The position numbers and the translations under genes were made by a program. From CAWCUU01 sp963798855 (GTDB lineage: Bacteria > Gemmatimonadota > Gemmatimonadetes > Longimicrobiales > RSA9), in the NCBI GenBank assembly GCA_963798855.1, contig CAWCUU010000002.1:1054001-1118000 (forward strand): 64,000 nt of DNA. Reading direction: 5' to 3'. The notes below the pieces were generated by a model. It had not been told where the DNA came from and searched no databases. It saw only the letters and a list, made by a program, of their open reading frames with translations. Below are positions 1-7,710 of this stretch, piece by piece (the first letter of the stretch is position 1; each line of letters starts with the position of its first letter).

Positions 1-516
1 ATGCGCGTCACCGTCACCCCTGCCCTGCCGCTCGGCGCGGCGGCGCTGGCCGTACGCATCGGCCGGGTCGGGTCCCGGTCGATCGCCGGATCGGCGGCCG
101 AACCGCGCCTCGAGCGCACCGCACACGACGTCCACGCCGATGTGGTTGTCGCGCTCGACTCGATCCGCCCCGATGCGAGCGTCATCTACGCGTATAGCGG
201 CGGTGCCGAGGTGCTCGCGCCGGAGCCGGCCATCTCGGTCGGGGACCGCCCCCACGGTCTGCGCTTGCTGGATTTCCGTATGGACGGCGACGACTACGTC
301 ATCGCCGTGGAGGGGTTGGCTGGTGAGGTGTACCCCCTGACGATCCGGTCCATCGGCTCGCTCGTTGGCGTACGGGGGGCCGAAATCGCGGCAGCTGCGA
401 GCGACATCACGGTCCCGGTTGCACCCGGGCTCACGACCCTCCGCTTCGCCCTGCCGGCTTCCGTGGCGCGCTTCTCGGAGACCGAGATTCGCTTCCGGAT
501 TCGCCCCTCGCCCTGA
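1..516 (+). CDS. Unrecognised protein, probably the C-terminal part of a longer gene cut by the window edge
   Basis: The reading frame is open from the first base to a TGA at 514-516 (171 codons). The first base happens to be an ATG, but there is no room to see a ribosome binding site, so I treat it as the 3' end of a longer gene. The protein has no signal peptide or membrane segment. Alternating hydrophobic residues through residues 70-170 look like a beta-sandwich, of the kind that ends many secreted glycosidases or peptidases. I do not recognise a family. It is convergent with the next gene, whose stop is 4 bases away, and no terminator is visible between them. Confidence 0.45.
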   Translation: MRVTVTPALPLGAAALAVRIGRVGSRSIAGSAAEPRLERTAHDVHADVVVALDSIRPDASVIYAYSGGAEVLAPEPAISVGDRPHGLRLLDFRMDGDDYVIAVEGLAGEVYPLTIRSIGSLVGVRGAEIAAAASDITVPVAPGLTTLRFALPASVARFSETEIRFRIRPSP

Positions 517-519
517 CCC

Positions 520-984
520 TCAGGAGCCGATCGGCCGGCCGTCGGGGGACAGCAGGTGCCACTCCCCACCGAATTGGGTCACCTTTTGACCATGTGGACC
601 GCCGGCCCGGTCATCCAGGTAGCGGTACAGCGGATGCCCGGCGTACGTCACCTGACGCGTCCCGTCGGAGCGGATTATGGCGCCCAGCCGTCGACCGTCC
701 AGAGACGCATCGGCGAGCGTCGGAGCGGAGGCCGCCACGAACGGAGGCCAGATCCGCGCGCAGTCGCTGTAGCAGCCGCTCTCGCCGTGCTGATCGCCGG
801 TGAAGACGTACAGCGCTCGCCCGCGGTCGTCCGTCAGATACGCCCCGTACTGATCGCTGTGCGCAACCTTCAGGGCCGCCGCGACCTGCTGGATGGGCGG
901 CAAGCGATTCGCTCCAGGCCCCGCCGCGGTCAGCAGCCCGACCAGCAACGCGCCCGGTAGAAGGACTACGATTCCAGGACTCAT
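520..984 (-). CDS. Secreted lipoprotein-15 / COG4315 repeat protein
   Basis: A 154-residue exported protein of unknown function in the COG4315 (PF03640) family. An N-terminal hydrophobic signal (residues 4-22, no lipobox cysteine at the usual place) is followed by two copies of the family repeat: YGAYLTDDRGRALYVF near residue 47 and QVTYAGHPLYRYLDD near residue 111, each with the characteristic L-Y-x-[FWY]-x-x-D. A CYSDCARIWPP segment near residue 71 is the usual spacer with two cysteines. The start is fixed by a strong GGGAGGTG six bases upstream of ATG at 984. Related proteins are found around redox or electron-transfer genes, but nothing nearby tells what this one does. Confidence 0.8.
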   Translation of the reverse strand: MSPGIVVLLPGALLVGLLTAAGPGANRLPPIQQVAAALKVAHSDQYGAYLTDDRGRALYVFTGDQHGESGCYSDCARIWPPFVAASAPTLADASLDGRRLGAIIRSDGTRQVTYAGHPLYRYLDDRAGGPHGQKVTQFGGEWHLLSPDGRPIGS

Positions 985-1051
985 GTCGCACCTCCCTCAC
1001 GGGCCGCGCGCCCCTTCCGCAAGAGCCGTGCGCCGGCGCGCCGGCCCTGCG

Positions 1052-1816
1052 TCAGCGGTCGCCCTGCAGAAGCCCCCCGAGGACCGCCCCGCCAATGCCG
1101 CCGACTCCCTTCTTCTCGCCGCGCTCGCTCACGCTCGCGGCGACGATCCGATCGGCGAGGCGTGAGAAGGGCAACGTCTGGAGATACACCCTGCCGGGCC
1201 CCGTGAGGTGGGCGAGGAACAGGCCCTCGCCGCCGAAGAGCGCATTGCGAAAGCCGCCGACGAACTGGATGTCGTAGTCCACGCTCGTTTCCAGGCCGAC
1301 GAGGCAGCCGGTATCGACGCGGAGCGTCTCGCCCGCGGCCAGGTCGCGACGCAGCACCGTCCCGCCCGCGTGCAGGAACGCCCGGCCGCTGCCCTCCAGC
1401 CTCTGCAGGATGAAGCCTTCGCCGCCGAAGAGGCCGGCGCCGAGCCGCTTCGTGAAGGCCACTTCGATCTCTATGCCGGCTGCCGCACACAGGAATGCAT
1501 CCTTCTGACAGATGAAGCGGCGGCCGACCTCATCGAGCTCGAGCGGGACGATCTTGCCGGGGTACGGCGCGGCGAACGCGACGCGGCGCTTTCCGCTGCC
1601 CGCGTTCAGGAAGGTAGTGATGAAGAAGCCCGACCCCGTCAGCATCCGCTTGAACCCGCGGAACATGCCGCCTCCGGTCGACGTCTGCATCTCGATGCCC
1701 TCCTGCATGTAGAGCATCGCGCCGACTTCCGCGCGCACACCTTCCTGCGGGTCCAGCTGGATCTCGACCGCCTGCAGCTCTTCGCCCAGGATCTCGAAGT
1801 CGATGATGTCGGCCAA
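1052..1816 (-). CDS. AIM24 / TIGR00266 family protein
   Basis: A 254-residue beta-helical AIM24-family protein of unknown biochemical role. The frame stays open to 1888, but the family start LADIIDFEILG falls on a TTG at 1816, preceded at 5 bases by AGGAG, so I take that start. Residues 10-235 carry the family's glycine-rich repeated strands, with GLFGGEGFILQ near residue 135 and its echo ALFGGEGLFLA near residue 195. The C-terminus is a glycine-rich tail (GIGGAVLGGLL). It lacks a signal peptide and is probably cytoplasmic. The next gene upstream on the same strand ends 76 bases before this start, so co-transcription is possible. Confidence 0.85.
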   Translation of the reverse strand: MADIIDFEILGEELQAVEIQLDPQEGVRAEVGAMLYMQEGIEMQTSTGGGMFRGFKRMLTGSGFFITTFLNAGSGKRRVAFAAPYPGKIVPLELDEVGRRFICQKDAFLCAAAGIEIEVAFTKRLGAGLFGGEGFILQRLEGSGRAFLHAGGTVLRRDLAAGETLRVDTGCLVGLETSVDYDIQFVGGFRNALFGGEGLFLAHLTGPGRVYLQTLPFSRLADRIVAASVSERGEKKGVGGIGGAVLGGLLQGDR

Positions 1817-1892
1817 AGTAGGCTCCTGATCGCGAGGACCGTCGATGTTCCAACACCCAAAGATGGTCCAGGTCCCGCCGGTTCGCACCCCC

Positions 1893-2807
1893 TTACGGGA
1901 GATGGCAGCGAATGCGCGACAGCGGCGCGATCGTATCCAGGCCCTGCTCGCTGGTCAGGTAGAAAGCCCCGCCGCCACCGTACCCCAAGCCCTCGCCCTG
2001 TGGCTCGCCCAGCGGCGAGAGATCCACGCCCGCCGAGTCCCTTCCGACCGCCTCCAACCTGCCGGCCCGGACGCGGTAGAAGCGCATCGCGGTGTACGTT
2101 CGTAGCGCGACCCAGCGTCCGTCCGGCGTGGCGACCGCGGCCGTGATCTGGTCCGGGAGCGTGACGGGTCCGCTCGTGAGCCGCTGGACCTGCTGTAGTG
2201 TCACGGATTGCCCGGGCCGAAACGGCGCCGGATAGCGATACACCGTCACCGCGTGGCGGACTCCCTTCGTGATCACGTACAGCGCCGGGCCCGGCAGCAC
2301 GAACAGAGCCTCGGCGTCCCAGCTCCCGTCCGGATAGCGGATGGGCAGGGCCTCGGCCGCAGCCGTGACCGTGTCTCCCGCGGCGGGCTCGACGACGCGA
2401 TACACGGTGGCGCCGTCACGATTGCGGTGGTTATTGCCAATGTCGCCCACGTACAGGCAGCTTCCGCCCTCGGAGGAGCACGGGGCGACCGCCACATCCT
2501 CCCAGTCGAGCGCGGACGCTCCCCGTATCCGTACGCTTCCGAGCTCCGCCCCCGCGGTGTCGACTGCGTACAGCTCCGGCCGCCCCCCCGAGTCGTTGTG
2601 CGTCCAGAGCACGCCGGCCCGCCGACGGCTTGCATCGACACCGCTCGACTCGCGGACCACCTTCGGCAGGGGCCCGAGACGAACCGGAGCGTCGCATCCG
2701 GGAGAAGGCGGGTCACACGCGCTGGCCGCGAGAAGGAGCAATAGGGCGGCGAGGCGGCACCGACGTTGCACGCCGTGCTCGCGATACTCCGGACAAATGG
2801 GTACCAT
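1893..2807 (-). CDS. Lipoprotein with beta-propeller (esterase-like / SdiA-regulated type)
   Basis: About 304 residues. A hydrophobic signal (AALLLLLAAS) ends in the lipobox LAASAC, so this is an exported lipoprotein. The rest shows propeller-type repeats: WTHNDSGGRPELYAVD, DWEDVAVAPC, YVGDIGNNHRNRDGATVYRV, LPDQITAAVATPDGRWVALRTY and a closing GEPQGEGLGYGG. The W-x-x-N-D-S-G and D-I-G-N-N motifs suit the six-bladed propellers annotated as hypothetical esterase-like or SdiA-regulated proteins. The start is uncertain: ATG at 2807 (GGAG 11 bases upstream) or GTG at 2771. The ATG lies inside a CCATGG shared with the divergent phosphatase start, so the two genes are transcribed head to head with almost no spacer. 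Confidence 0.65.
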   Translation of the reverse strand: MVPICPEYREHGVQRRCRLAALLLLLAASACDPPSPGCDAPVRLGPLPKVVRESSGVDASRRRAGVLWTHNDSGGRPELYAVDTAGAELGSVRIRGASALDWEDVAVAPCSSEGGSCLYVGDIGNNHRNRDGATVYRVVEPAAGDTVTAAAEALPIRYPDGSWDAEALFVLPGPALYVITKGVRHAVTVYRYPAPFRPGQSVTLQQVQRLTSGPVTLPDQITAAVATPDGRWVALRTYTAMRFYRVRAGRLEAVGRDSAGVDLSPLGEPQGEGLGYGGGGAFYLTSEQGLDTIAPLSRIRCHLP

Positions 2808-3300
2808 GGAATCTCGCGACTCCATTCGCGTTCTCTTCGTTTGCCTGGGCAATATCTGCCGCTCTCCGCTCGCCGAGGGCGTGTTCCGTCAGCTGACGGC
2901 CGCGGCGGGCCTCGAGGATCGCTTCGAGGTCGACTCGGCCGGGACTTCGGCATGGCACGAGGGAGACGCTCCCGATGAGCGAACCGTGGCCGAGGCCCGG
3001 CGCCGAGGAATGCGGCTCACGGGCCGCGCCCATCGCGTGCGATCCTCCGAGCTGACGGCGTTCGACTACGTGCTCGCGATGGACTCCACGAACCTCGAGG
3101 AGCTCCGTCTGCTCGCCGACGACGCCGGAACGAGTCCGCGACTCGAGCTGCTCCGTCACTACGACCCGGACGCGAACGGCCACCTGGATGTTCCCGATCC
3201 CTACTTCGGCGGCGAGCACGGCTTCCGAGACGTCCACGACATTGTCGAGCGCTCCTGCGCGCATCTGCTCCGCCGGATCCGCGACGAGCACGGCCTGTGA
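2797..3300 (+). CDS. Low-molecular-weight protein-tyrosine-phosphatase family, likely ribulosamine-5-phosphate phosphatase
   Basis: About 167 residues, normal for LMW phosphatases. The P-loop VCLGNICRSP (C-x4-N-I-C-R-S) sits near residue 15, and the catalytic acid is in DVPDPYFGG near residue 131 (D-P-Y/F). Start codons at 2797 and 2806 are both possible and neither has a good ribosome binding site. The stop overlaps the start of the fructosamine-kinase gene by GTGA. In bacteria and plants, LMW phosphatases next to fructosamine-3-kinase homologues act on ribulosamine/erythrulosamine 5-phosphates on proteins rather than on phosphotyrosine. The fused gene order makes that the preferred reading here, by inference. 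Confidence 0.88.
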   Translation: MGTMESRDSIRVLFVCLGNICRSPLAEGVFRQLTAAAGLEDRFEVDSAGTSAWHEGDAPDERTVAEARRRGMRLTGRAHRVRSSELTAFDYVLAMDSTNLEELRLLADDAGTSPRLELLRHYDPDANGHLDVPDPYFGGEHGFRDVHDIVERSCAHLLRRIRDEHGL

Positions 3301-4220
3301 CCGCCACACGACTGCCGCGGTCGCTCCGCGCCGACATCGAGCGCGGCTGGGGCGAACACCTCGGACGCAGCGTCCGCATCGCCGCCACGAGCAGCGTATC
3401 CGGCGGCTGCGTCAGCCGCGTCGCGCGCATCGCGACGGACGCCGGCGACGTCGCCTTTCTCAAATGGGACGAGGGAGCCCATGCACGTCGCATGCTCGCG
3501 GAGGAGGCGCGCTCGCTTCGTGTCCTCCAGGGCACACACGCCGTTCACGTACCGGACGTTCTGGCCACGGGTCCCGCGCGAGAAGCCGAAGCGCTCGCTC
3601 CGTGGCTGCTGCTGGAGTGGCTCGAACCCGCGCCACCAAGCGACACAGGTTGGCACGCGCTCGGGACGGAGCTGGCGCGACTGCACCACCGACGGGCACC
3701 GGCCATCGGCTGGGAAGCCGACAACTTCATCGGCTCTCTGCCGCAGCGGAATCCGGCCGGCTACGACTGGCCCTCCTTCTGGCGCGATCACCGTCTCGAG
3801 CCGCAGCTCCGCCTCGCGGAGGACGCTGGCCGGCTTCAGTCCGCATTGCGTCATCGCTTCGATCGGCTGCTCCAGCGCCTCGGTGAGATCCTCGCCGTTG
3901 CCGCCGAAGAGGGCCCGTCACTTCTCCACGGCGACTTGTGGAACGGCAACGTGCACCACTTTAGCGGCGAACGGGCGGCGCTCATCGATCCCTCCAGCTA
4001 CTACGGCCACCGCGAGGTCGATCTCGCGATGACCCAGCTGTTCGGCGGGTTTCCCCACACCTTCTATGCGGCGTATCAGGAGGCCTGGGCTCTCCTGCCG
4101 GGGTATCGGGAGCGACGTCGCCCCGTCTATCAGCTCTATTACCTGCTCGTCCACGTGAACCTCTTCGGCGGCGGATACCTTTCCGCCACGAGCGAGGCGC
4201 TCGAGCGGGCCGGCTTCTGA
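3297..4220 (+). CDS. Fructosamine/ketosamine 3-kinase family protein (protein deglycation)
   Basis: A 307-residue cytoplasmic kinase of the aminoglycoside-phosphotransferase fold. It shows GGCVSRVARI (nucleotide loop, ~37), FLKWD (Lys, ~54), LLLEWLE (~103), the catalytic loop LLHGDLWNGNVH near 218 and ALIDPSSYYGHREVDLAM near 235 (metal-binding D and the family Y-Y-G-H-R-E). It phosphorylates the C3 hydroxyl of sugar adducts on protein lysines so that they fall off. Bacterial members mostly prefer ribulosamines and erythrulosamines. The GTG start overlaps the phosphatase stop by 4 bases, so the two genes are one translation-coupled unit. Length and all motifs look intact. Confidence 0.9.
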   Translation: MTATRLPRSLRADIERGWGEHLGRSVRIAATSSVSGGCVSRVARIATDAGDVAFLKWDEGAHARRMLAEEARSLRVLQGTHAVHVPDVLATGPAREAEALAPWLLLEWLEPAPPSDTGWHALGTELARLHHRRAPAIGWEADNFIGSLPQRNPAGYDWPSFWRDHRLEPQLRLAEDAGRLQSALRHRFDRLLQRLGEILAVAAEEGPSLLHGDLWNGNVHHFSGERAALIDPSSYYGHREVDLAMTQLFGGFPHTFYAAYQEAWALLPGYRERRRPVYQLYYLLVHVNLFGGGYLSATSEALERAGF

Positions 4221-4404
4221 AGTGGACGTCGTCGGCCCGACGATGCCCAGGCCGGCAGCAGGAGCGTCCGACCTTCAGCGCACCTCGTAGGAGGGGGATG
4301 TCAGCGTCGGCTTCGCCCCGAAGATGAGCGGCCAGAGGAGCGGCAGGACGAGCCCCCGGAGCAGCGAAGAGCCGTGCTCCGGCGCGCCGCCCTGCCGCCG
4401 CAGC

Positions 4405-4815
4405 TCACGCGGCCGTCGCGCCTTGCTGTGGCGCGAAGCGCAGAACCGACCCTGGTGTCAGCTGGACGGGCATGGGCTGAGTGACCTGGCTCTGCGCCCC
4501 AGTGCCGGCGGCGCCTGCTGCACCGGTGTCCGGCTGCGGTACGGGGTTGGGCTGGGACGTGCCCGGCTCGACACCAGTGTTCGGTTGCACGCCGCTGTTC
4601 GGCTGGACATCTGTGCCGGGTGCCGGCGCCGCCGGGGCCGTTTCCTCGCCGGGTGCGACGTTCGTAGCGGTGCCTCGGCCGCCCCAGCCCCACCACGCCC
4701 ACCAGATGATCAGGATAATGATGATGATCGCGATGACCCACCACCACCAGGCACAGCCACGCCAACCACCTGCCCGCGGGGGTTCGCCTGCCGGAGGGGT
4801 TTCTCGAGTCGCCAT
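4405..4815 (-). CDS. Small Trp-rich single-pass membrane protein
   Basis: A 136-residue protein of unknown function. Residues 17-46 form one very hydrophobic segment: a WWWW block, then an isoleucine run, then W-A-W-W-G-W-G-G. The remaining 90 residues are Pro/Gly/Thr/Gln-rich and disordered-looking, with short PN(S/T)GVQPN-type repeats. The start is supported by GGGAGGTG seven bases upstream of the ATG. A transcription terminator for the upstream operon lies just before it at 4839-4860, so it probably has its own promoter. I recognise no family. Confidence 0.6.
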   Translation of the reverse strand: MATRETPPAGEPPRAGGWRGCAWWWWVIAIIIIILIIWWAWWGWGGRGTATNVAPGEETAPAAPAPGTDVQPNSGVQPNTGVEPGTSQPNPVPQPDTGAAGAAGTGAQSQVTQPMPVQLTPGSVLRFAPQQGATAA

Positions 4816-4838
4816 TGTCGCACCTCCCGTCGGGAAAC

Positions 4839-4860
4839 AAAAAAGGCACCTTTCGGTGCC
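4839..4860 (-). terminator. Intrinsic terminator of the deacetylase-GNAT operon
   Basis: On the minus strand GGCACC-GAAA-GGTGCC (4845-4860) forms a 6-bp stem with a GAAA tetraloop and is followed directly by six T's, then GTTT. It lies between the GNAT stop (4919) and the next minus-strand gene start (4815). It fits termination of the upstream two-gene unit. Confidence 0.85.
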
Positions 4861-4918
4861 GTCCTGACGGGCCGCGGGGTGGCAACTGCCGTGCCATGCC
4901 CGAATCGCGGCGGCGGCG

Positions 4919-5470
4919 TCACTCCTTCCCCGGAACTCCGGGCTCGAGCGATTCTCCGCGGCTGTCCTCCGATGGTCGGACGAGATTCGCCTCCATCTCG
5001 ACCTCCGGCGCCCACAGCGATCCAGGCAGCTGTCGAAAGCCGACCTTCTCGTACGAGCGCACTGCGGCTCGGTTCCAGGGCTCGACGCAGAGCCAGACGC
5101 GCTGGAGCCCCTGCTCGTGCGCCGCCTCGAGCAGGATGCGATTCAACGCCGTTCCGATTCCTCGATCGCGAACCGCCTGGTGAAGGAAGTTGGCCAGCTC
5201 CGCCGCGTAGCCATCCATCGGAATGAGCATGCCGTGGCCCATCACCTCGCCCGCCACCTCGACGAGCAGATGATGGCCGGTGCCCAAGACGCGATCGAGC
5301 CAGTGCTTCAGGTCCAGCTCGCTGTCCGGCGGAAGGCCCTGCGCCATACGCTTCGGGCGGAAGTCGACGTACATCTCCTCCAGCGCGCGGCGATCCGCTG
5401 CGGCGTACGGCCGCACCGCGAAGACGCCTCCGCGCTTGTCGGCGAGCTCGATTCGGGAAGCGAGAGCCAC
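4919..5470 (-). CDS. GNAT-family N-acetyltransferase
   Basis: About 183 residues. Residues 18-165 are a GNAT acetyl-transferase domain: FAVRPYAAADRRALEEMY at the N-terminus, HHLLVEVAGEVMGHG for beta-strand 3-4, the acetyl-CoA pyrophosphate loop VRDRGIGTALNRILLE (R/Q-x-x-G-x-G/A) near 108 and the C-terminal WNRAAVRSYEKVGF. The frame stays open upstream into the deacetylase gene, but the first start after that gene's stop is a GTG at 5470, leaving a 5-base gap. Pairing with a histone-deacetylase-fold enzyme suggests a lysine acetylation/deacetylation pair, as in the acuA-acuC pair that controls acetyl-CoA synthetase. Substrate is not shown by sequence. Confidence 0.8.
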   Translation of the reverse strand: MALASRIELADKRGGVFAVRPYAAADRRALEEMYVDFRPKRMAQGLPPDSELDLKHWLDRVLGTGHHLLVEVAGEVMGHGMLIPMDGYAAELANFLHQAVRDRGIGTALNRILLEAAHEQGLQRVWLCVEPWNRAAVRSYEKVGFRQLPGSLWAPEVEMEANLVRPSEDSRGESLEPGVPGKE

Positions 5471-5475
5471 GATTC

Positions 5476-6654
5476 TCAGAAACCCAGGCTCCAGCCGGTG
5501 ACGAGAGGAAGTGCCTGTCGCCGTACCGCTTCCAGCGTCCGCAGGTTCCGCTCCGCCGCCTCCGCTTCCCCAGCTGTCGTGGGCAACGCGCCCTGCGGAT
5601 CGCGCAGCGTCGCGGGGATCAGGACGCCGCTCTCCGCCAGCACGGCGTCGAGCCAATCGCGCGGCATCGCGTCCGGGGCCGTGACGCCGCAGAGCGTCGC
5701 CCAGACCAGCGTCCAGGCTCGCGGCACGACCTCGTATACTGCGTATCCGCCGCCGCCCGTGGCGATGATGCGGCTCCGGCAATGCCGCTCCGCCACCTCG
5801 CACACCACACGCACGAGCCGCTCGTAAAGCCGCGTCGTGCACCGCAGATGCGTCAGTGGGTCCTTCCAATGACTGTCGCAACCGTTCTGGAGCACGATCA
5901 CGTCGGGACGGAACGCATCGGCGAGCGTCGGCACCAGCTCGGAGAAGAGCCGGTAGAACGAATCATCTCCCGTGTGTGCGTCCAGCGGCACGTTCACCGA
6001 GTAGCCGTGCCCGTCCCGCCCTCCCAGCTCCTCCACCCAGCCGGTACCCGGGAAAAGATAGGCCGGGCTTTCGTGGAAGGAGACGGTCAGCACCTCCGGA
6101 TCCTCCCAGAACGCCTCCTGTACTCCGTCGCCGTGATGCGCGTCGTAGTCCACGTAGAGGATCCGCGCGTCGTGCTCACGGCGGATCCACTTCATTGCTA
6201 CCGCGAGGTCGTTGTAGACGCAGAACCCGGCCGCGCCCGCCGCGTGCCCATGGTGGAGCCCACCCGCGATCGAGAAGGCCCTCTTCCGTGCCCCGGACAT
6301 GACCAGCTCCGTCGCCCTCAGCGTCGATCCGACGATCCTCTTCGCCGCATCATGCATACCTGCGACGATCGGCACGTCATCGGTCCCGATCCCCCAACCC
6401 GGCGCCGTCGCCAGGTCCGACTCCGCCGGCGTCTCCACCGACAGCCTTCGCACCGCCGCCACGTACTCCGGCGCGTGGAACAGCTCGAGCTCCGCGTCCG
6501 TCGCTTCTCGTGGCGCCTCGATGTCCGACTCCGCGAGGAGACCGAGCGCCCGTATCAAGGACAAGGTCAGCTCCAGCCGCACCGGGTTCAGCGGGTGCCC
6601 CGGCGAGAAGGCGTAACGAGCCAGGTCGGCATGCCAGATCAGCGCGGAGTCCAT
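5476..6654 (-). CDS. AcuC-type histone-deacetylase-fold protein deacetylase
   Basis: A 392-residue class I/II HDAC-superfamily enzyme, about the length of AcuC. The open frame extends to 6888, but homology begins at MDSALIWHADLARYAF, so ATG at 6654 is taken. Visible active-site elements are GGLHHGHAAGAAGFCVYND near 150 (the tandem HH), YVDYDAHHGDGVQ near 187 (zinc-binding Asp and His), FHESPAYLFPGTG, and VLQNGCDSHWKDPL near 270 (second zinc Asp), closing with ATGGGGY near 315 (catalytic Tyr). It should remove acetyl groups from protein lysines or small amines. It is followed after 5 bases by a GNAT acetyltransferase, and both end at the terminator near 4850. Confidence 0.88.
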   Translation of the reverse strand: MDSALIWHADLARYAFSPGHPLNPVRLELTLSLIRALGLLAESDIEAPREATDAELELFHAPEYVAAVRRLSVETPAESDLATAPGWGIGTDDVPIVAGMHDAAKRIVGSTLRATELVMSGARKRAFSIAGGLHHGHAAGAAGFCVYNDLAVAMKWIRREHDARILYVDYDAHHGDGVQEAFWEDPEVLTVSFHESPAYLFPGTGWVEELGGRDGHGYSVNVPLDAHTGDDSFYRLFSELVPTLADAFRPDVIVLQNGCDSHWKDPLTHLRCTTRLYERLVRVVCEVAERHCRSRIIATGGGGYAVYEVVPRAWTLVWATLCGVTAPDAMPRDWLDAVLAESGVLIPATLRDPQGALPTTAGEAEAAERNLRTLEAVRRQALPLVTGWSLGF

Positions 6655-6870
6655 GCGCTCGGTCGATTCGGTCCTGCGTTGGTTAGGGCGGGCGGTTCCG
6701 GATCCCCAATGTAGGCCGTCCGGACTCCGCCGCACCAGCGGACCGCCACTGCAGCACAACTTCAGCGGCGAAAGCCATTTGATTCCACATTGACCGCCCG
6801 GCCCCATCCTCGCTCGTGACCACCCCGCCGCCGCGGAGTCTGCCTCAACGCCTGCCTTTTGGAGGGACCC

Positions 6871-7683
6871 ATGCCGGAATTCGGCCACTCACCCGCCGAT
6901 CCGCCCATGCTCCGCATCGTCCCACCCTACGATCGGCTCGCCCCGCTACCGCTCGCCGCATCGCCCCAGACCCTCGCCTGGGGCGATGCGGTGCTCTGGA
7001 CTCCGCGGCCCGACCGCCGCCTCGAGGCGCAGCTCCGCTTCATCGCCGCGCGCCCCCCCGGCGTCGCGTGCTTCATCGTGCTCCCGCCACCCGCCGAGCT
7101 CGGCCCCATCATGCCCGTCCTGCGTCGGCTGCGCCCGCTCCATCCGACCGGCATCCTGCCCGACACCCCGCTCACACCTGCGCTCATCCGTTCGCTCCTG
7201 CGGGCCGCACCGCCCGACATCGCCGCCGCCGCTGGCGACTACGTCGCGTTCCGACTCGGCCTCGAAGGGGAACGCATTCTCGACACGATCGAAACCGTGT
7301 TGCGCGCCTCCGCCACCGTCCGCTCGATCGCCGGCCTCGCCCGCCTCCTCTGCGTCTCGCGTCGGACCCTCGGCCGACACTTCCGCGGAGCCGGGCTCCC
7401 CGCCCCTTCGCACTGGCTCCAGTTCGCGCGTCTGTTCCGAGTCTCCCTCCGCCTACGCACCGACCGAACGACCATCGCCCGCGCAGCGCATCAGCTCGGG
7501 TACCCGGACGGCTTCACCATGAGCAACCAGATGAAGCGGCTCATCGGATACCGCCCCAGTCAGCTCAATGAGCTGCTGGGATGGGAGTGGCTAATCGAGG
7601 CCTGGCTCGACGCCGAACGCAGAGCCGGCAACATCGACCTGAAGCGCTACCCTCAGGTCGGCAGAACGTCCAACGAGGGCTAG
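6871..7683 (+). CDS. AraC-type HTH transcriptional regulator with an unrecognised N-terminal domain
   Basis: About 270 residues. The C-terminal half carries a twin-helix AraC/XylS DNA-binding region: SIAGLARLLCVSRRTLGRHFR near 153 and TIARAAHQLGYPDGFTMSNQMKRLIGYRPSQ near 204. The N-terminal 130 residues, proline/arginine-rich with PPGVACFIVLPPPAEL, match no cupin sensor I know and look like a degenerate receiver-like fold. ATG at 6871 is fixed by GGAGG (6861-6865) five bases upstream; a TTG at 6859 is the alternative. It is divergent from the deacetylase gene across a 216-base spacer, so it may regulate that operon; this is inference only. Confidence 0.75.
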   Translation: MPEFGHSPADPPMLRIVPPYDRLAPLPLAASPQTLAWGDAVLWTPRPDRRLEAQLRFIAARPPGVACFIVLPPPAELGPIMPVLRRLRPLHPTGILPDTPLTPALIRSLLRAAPPDIAAAAGDYVAFRLGLEGERILDTIETVLRASATVRSIAGLARLLCVSRRTLGRHFRGAGLPAPSHWLQFARLFRVSLRLRTDRTTIARAAHQLGYPDGFTMSNQMKRLIGYRPSQLNELLGWEWLIEAWLDAERRAGNIDLKRYPQVGRTSNEG

Positions 7684-7710
7684 TCGGTCTCGGGCGGCAT
7701 TCTTTTTAGG

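Noticed and set aside
2806..2825. Imperfect palindrome ATGGAATCTCGCGACTCCAT at divergent starts as an operator
   Set aside because: Only 16 of 20 positions are symmetric and it lies within coding sequence of both genes; could be chance.
4226..4250. Terminator hairpin after the fructosamine-kinase gene
   Set aside because: CGTCGT/ACGATG can pair weakly, but there is no T-tract and the stem has a mismatch.
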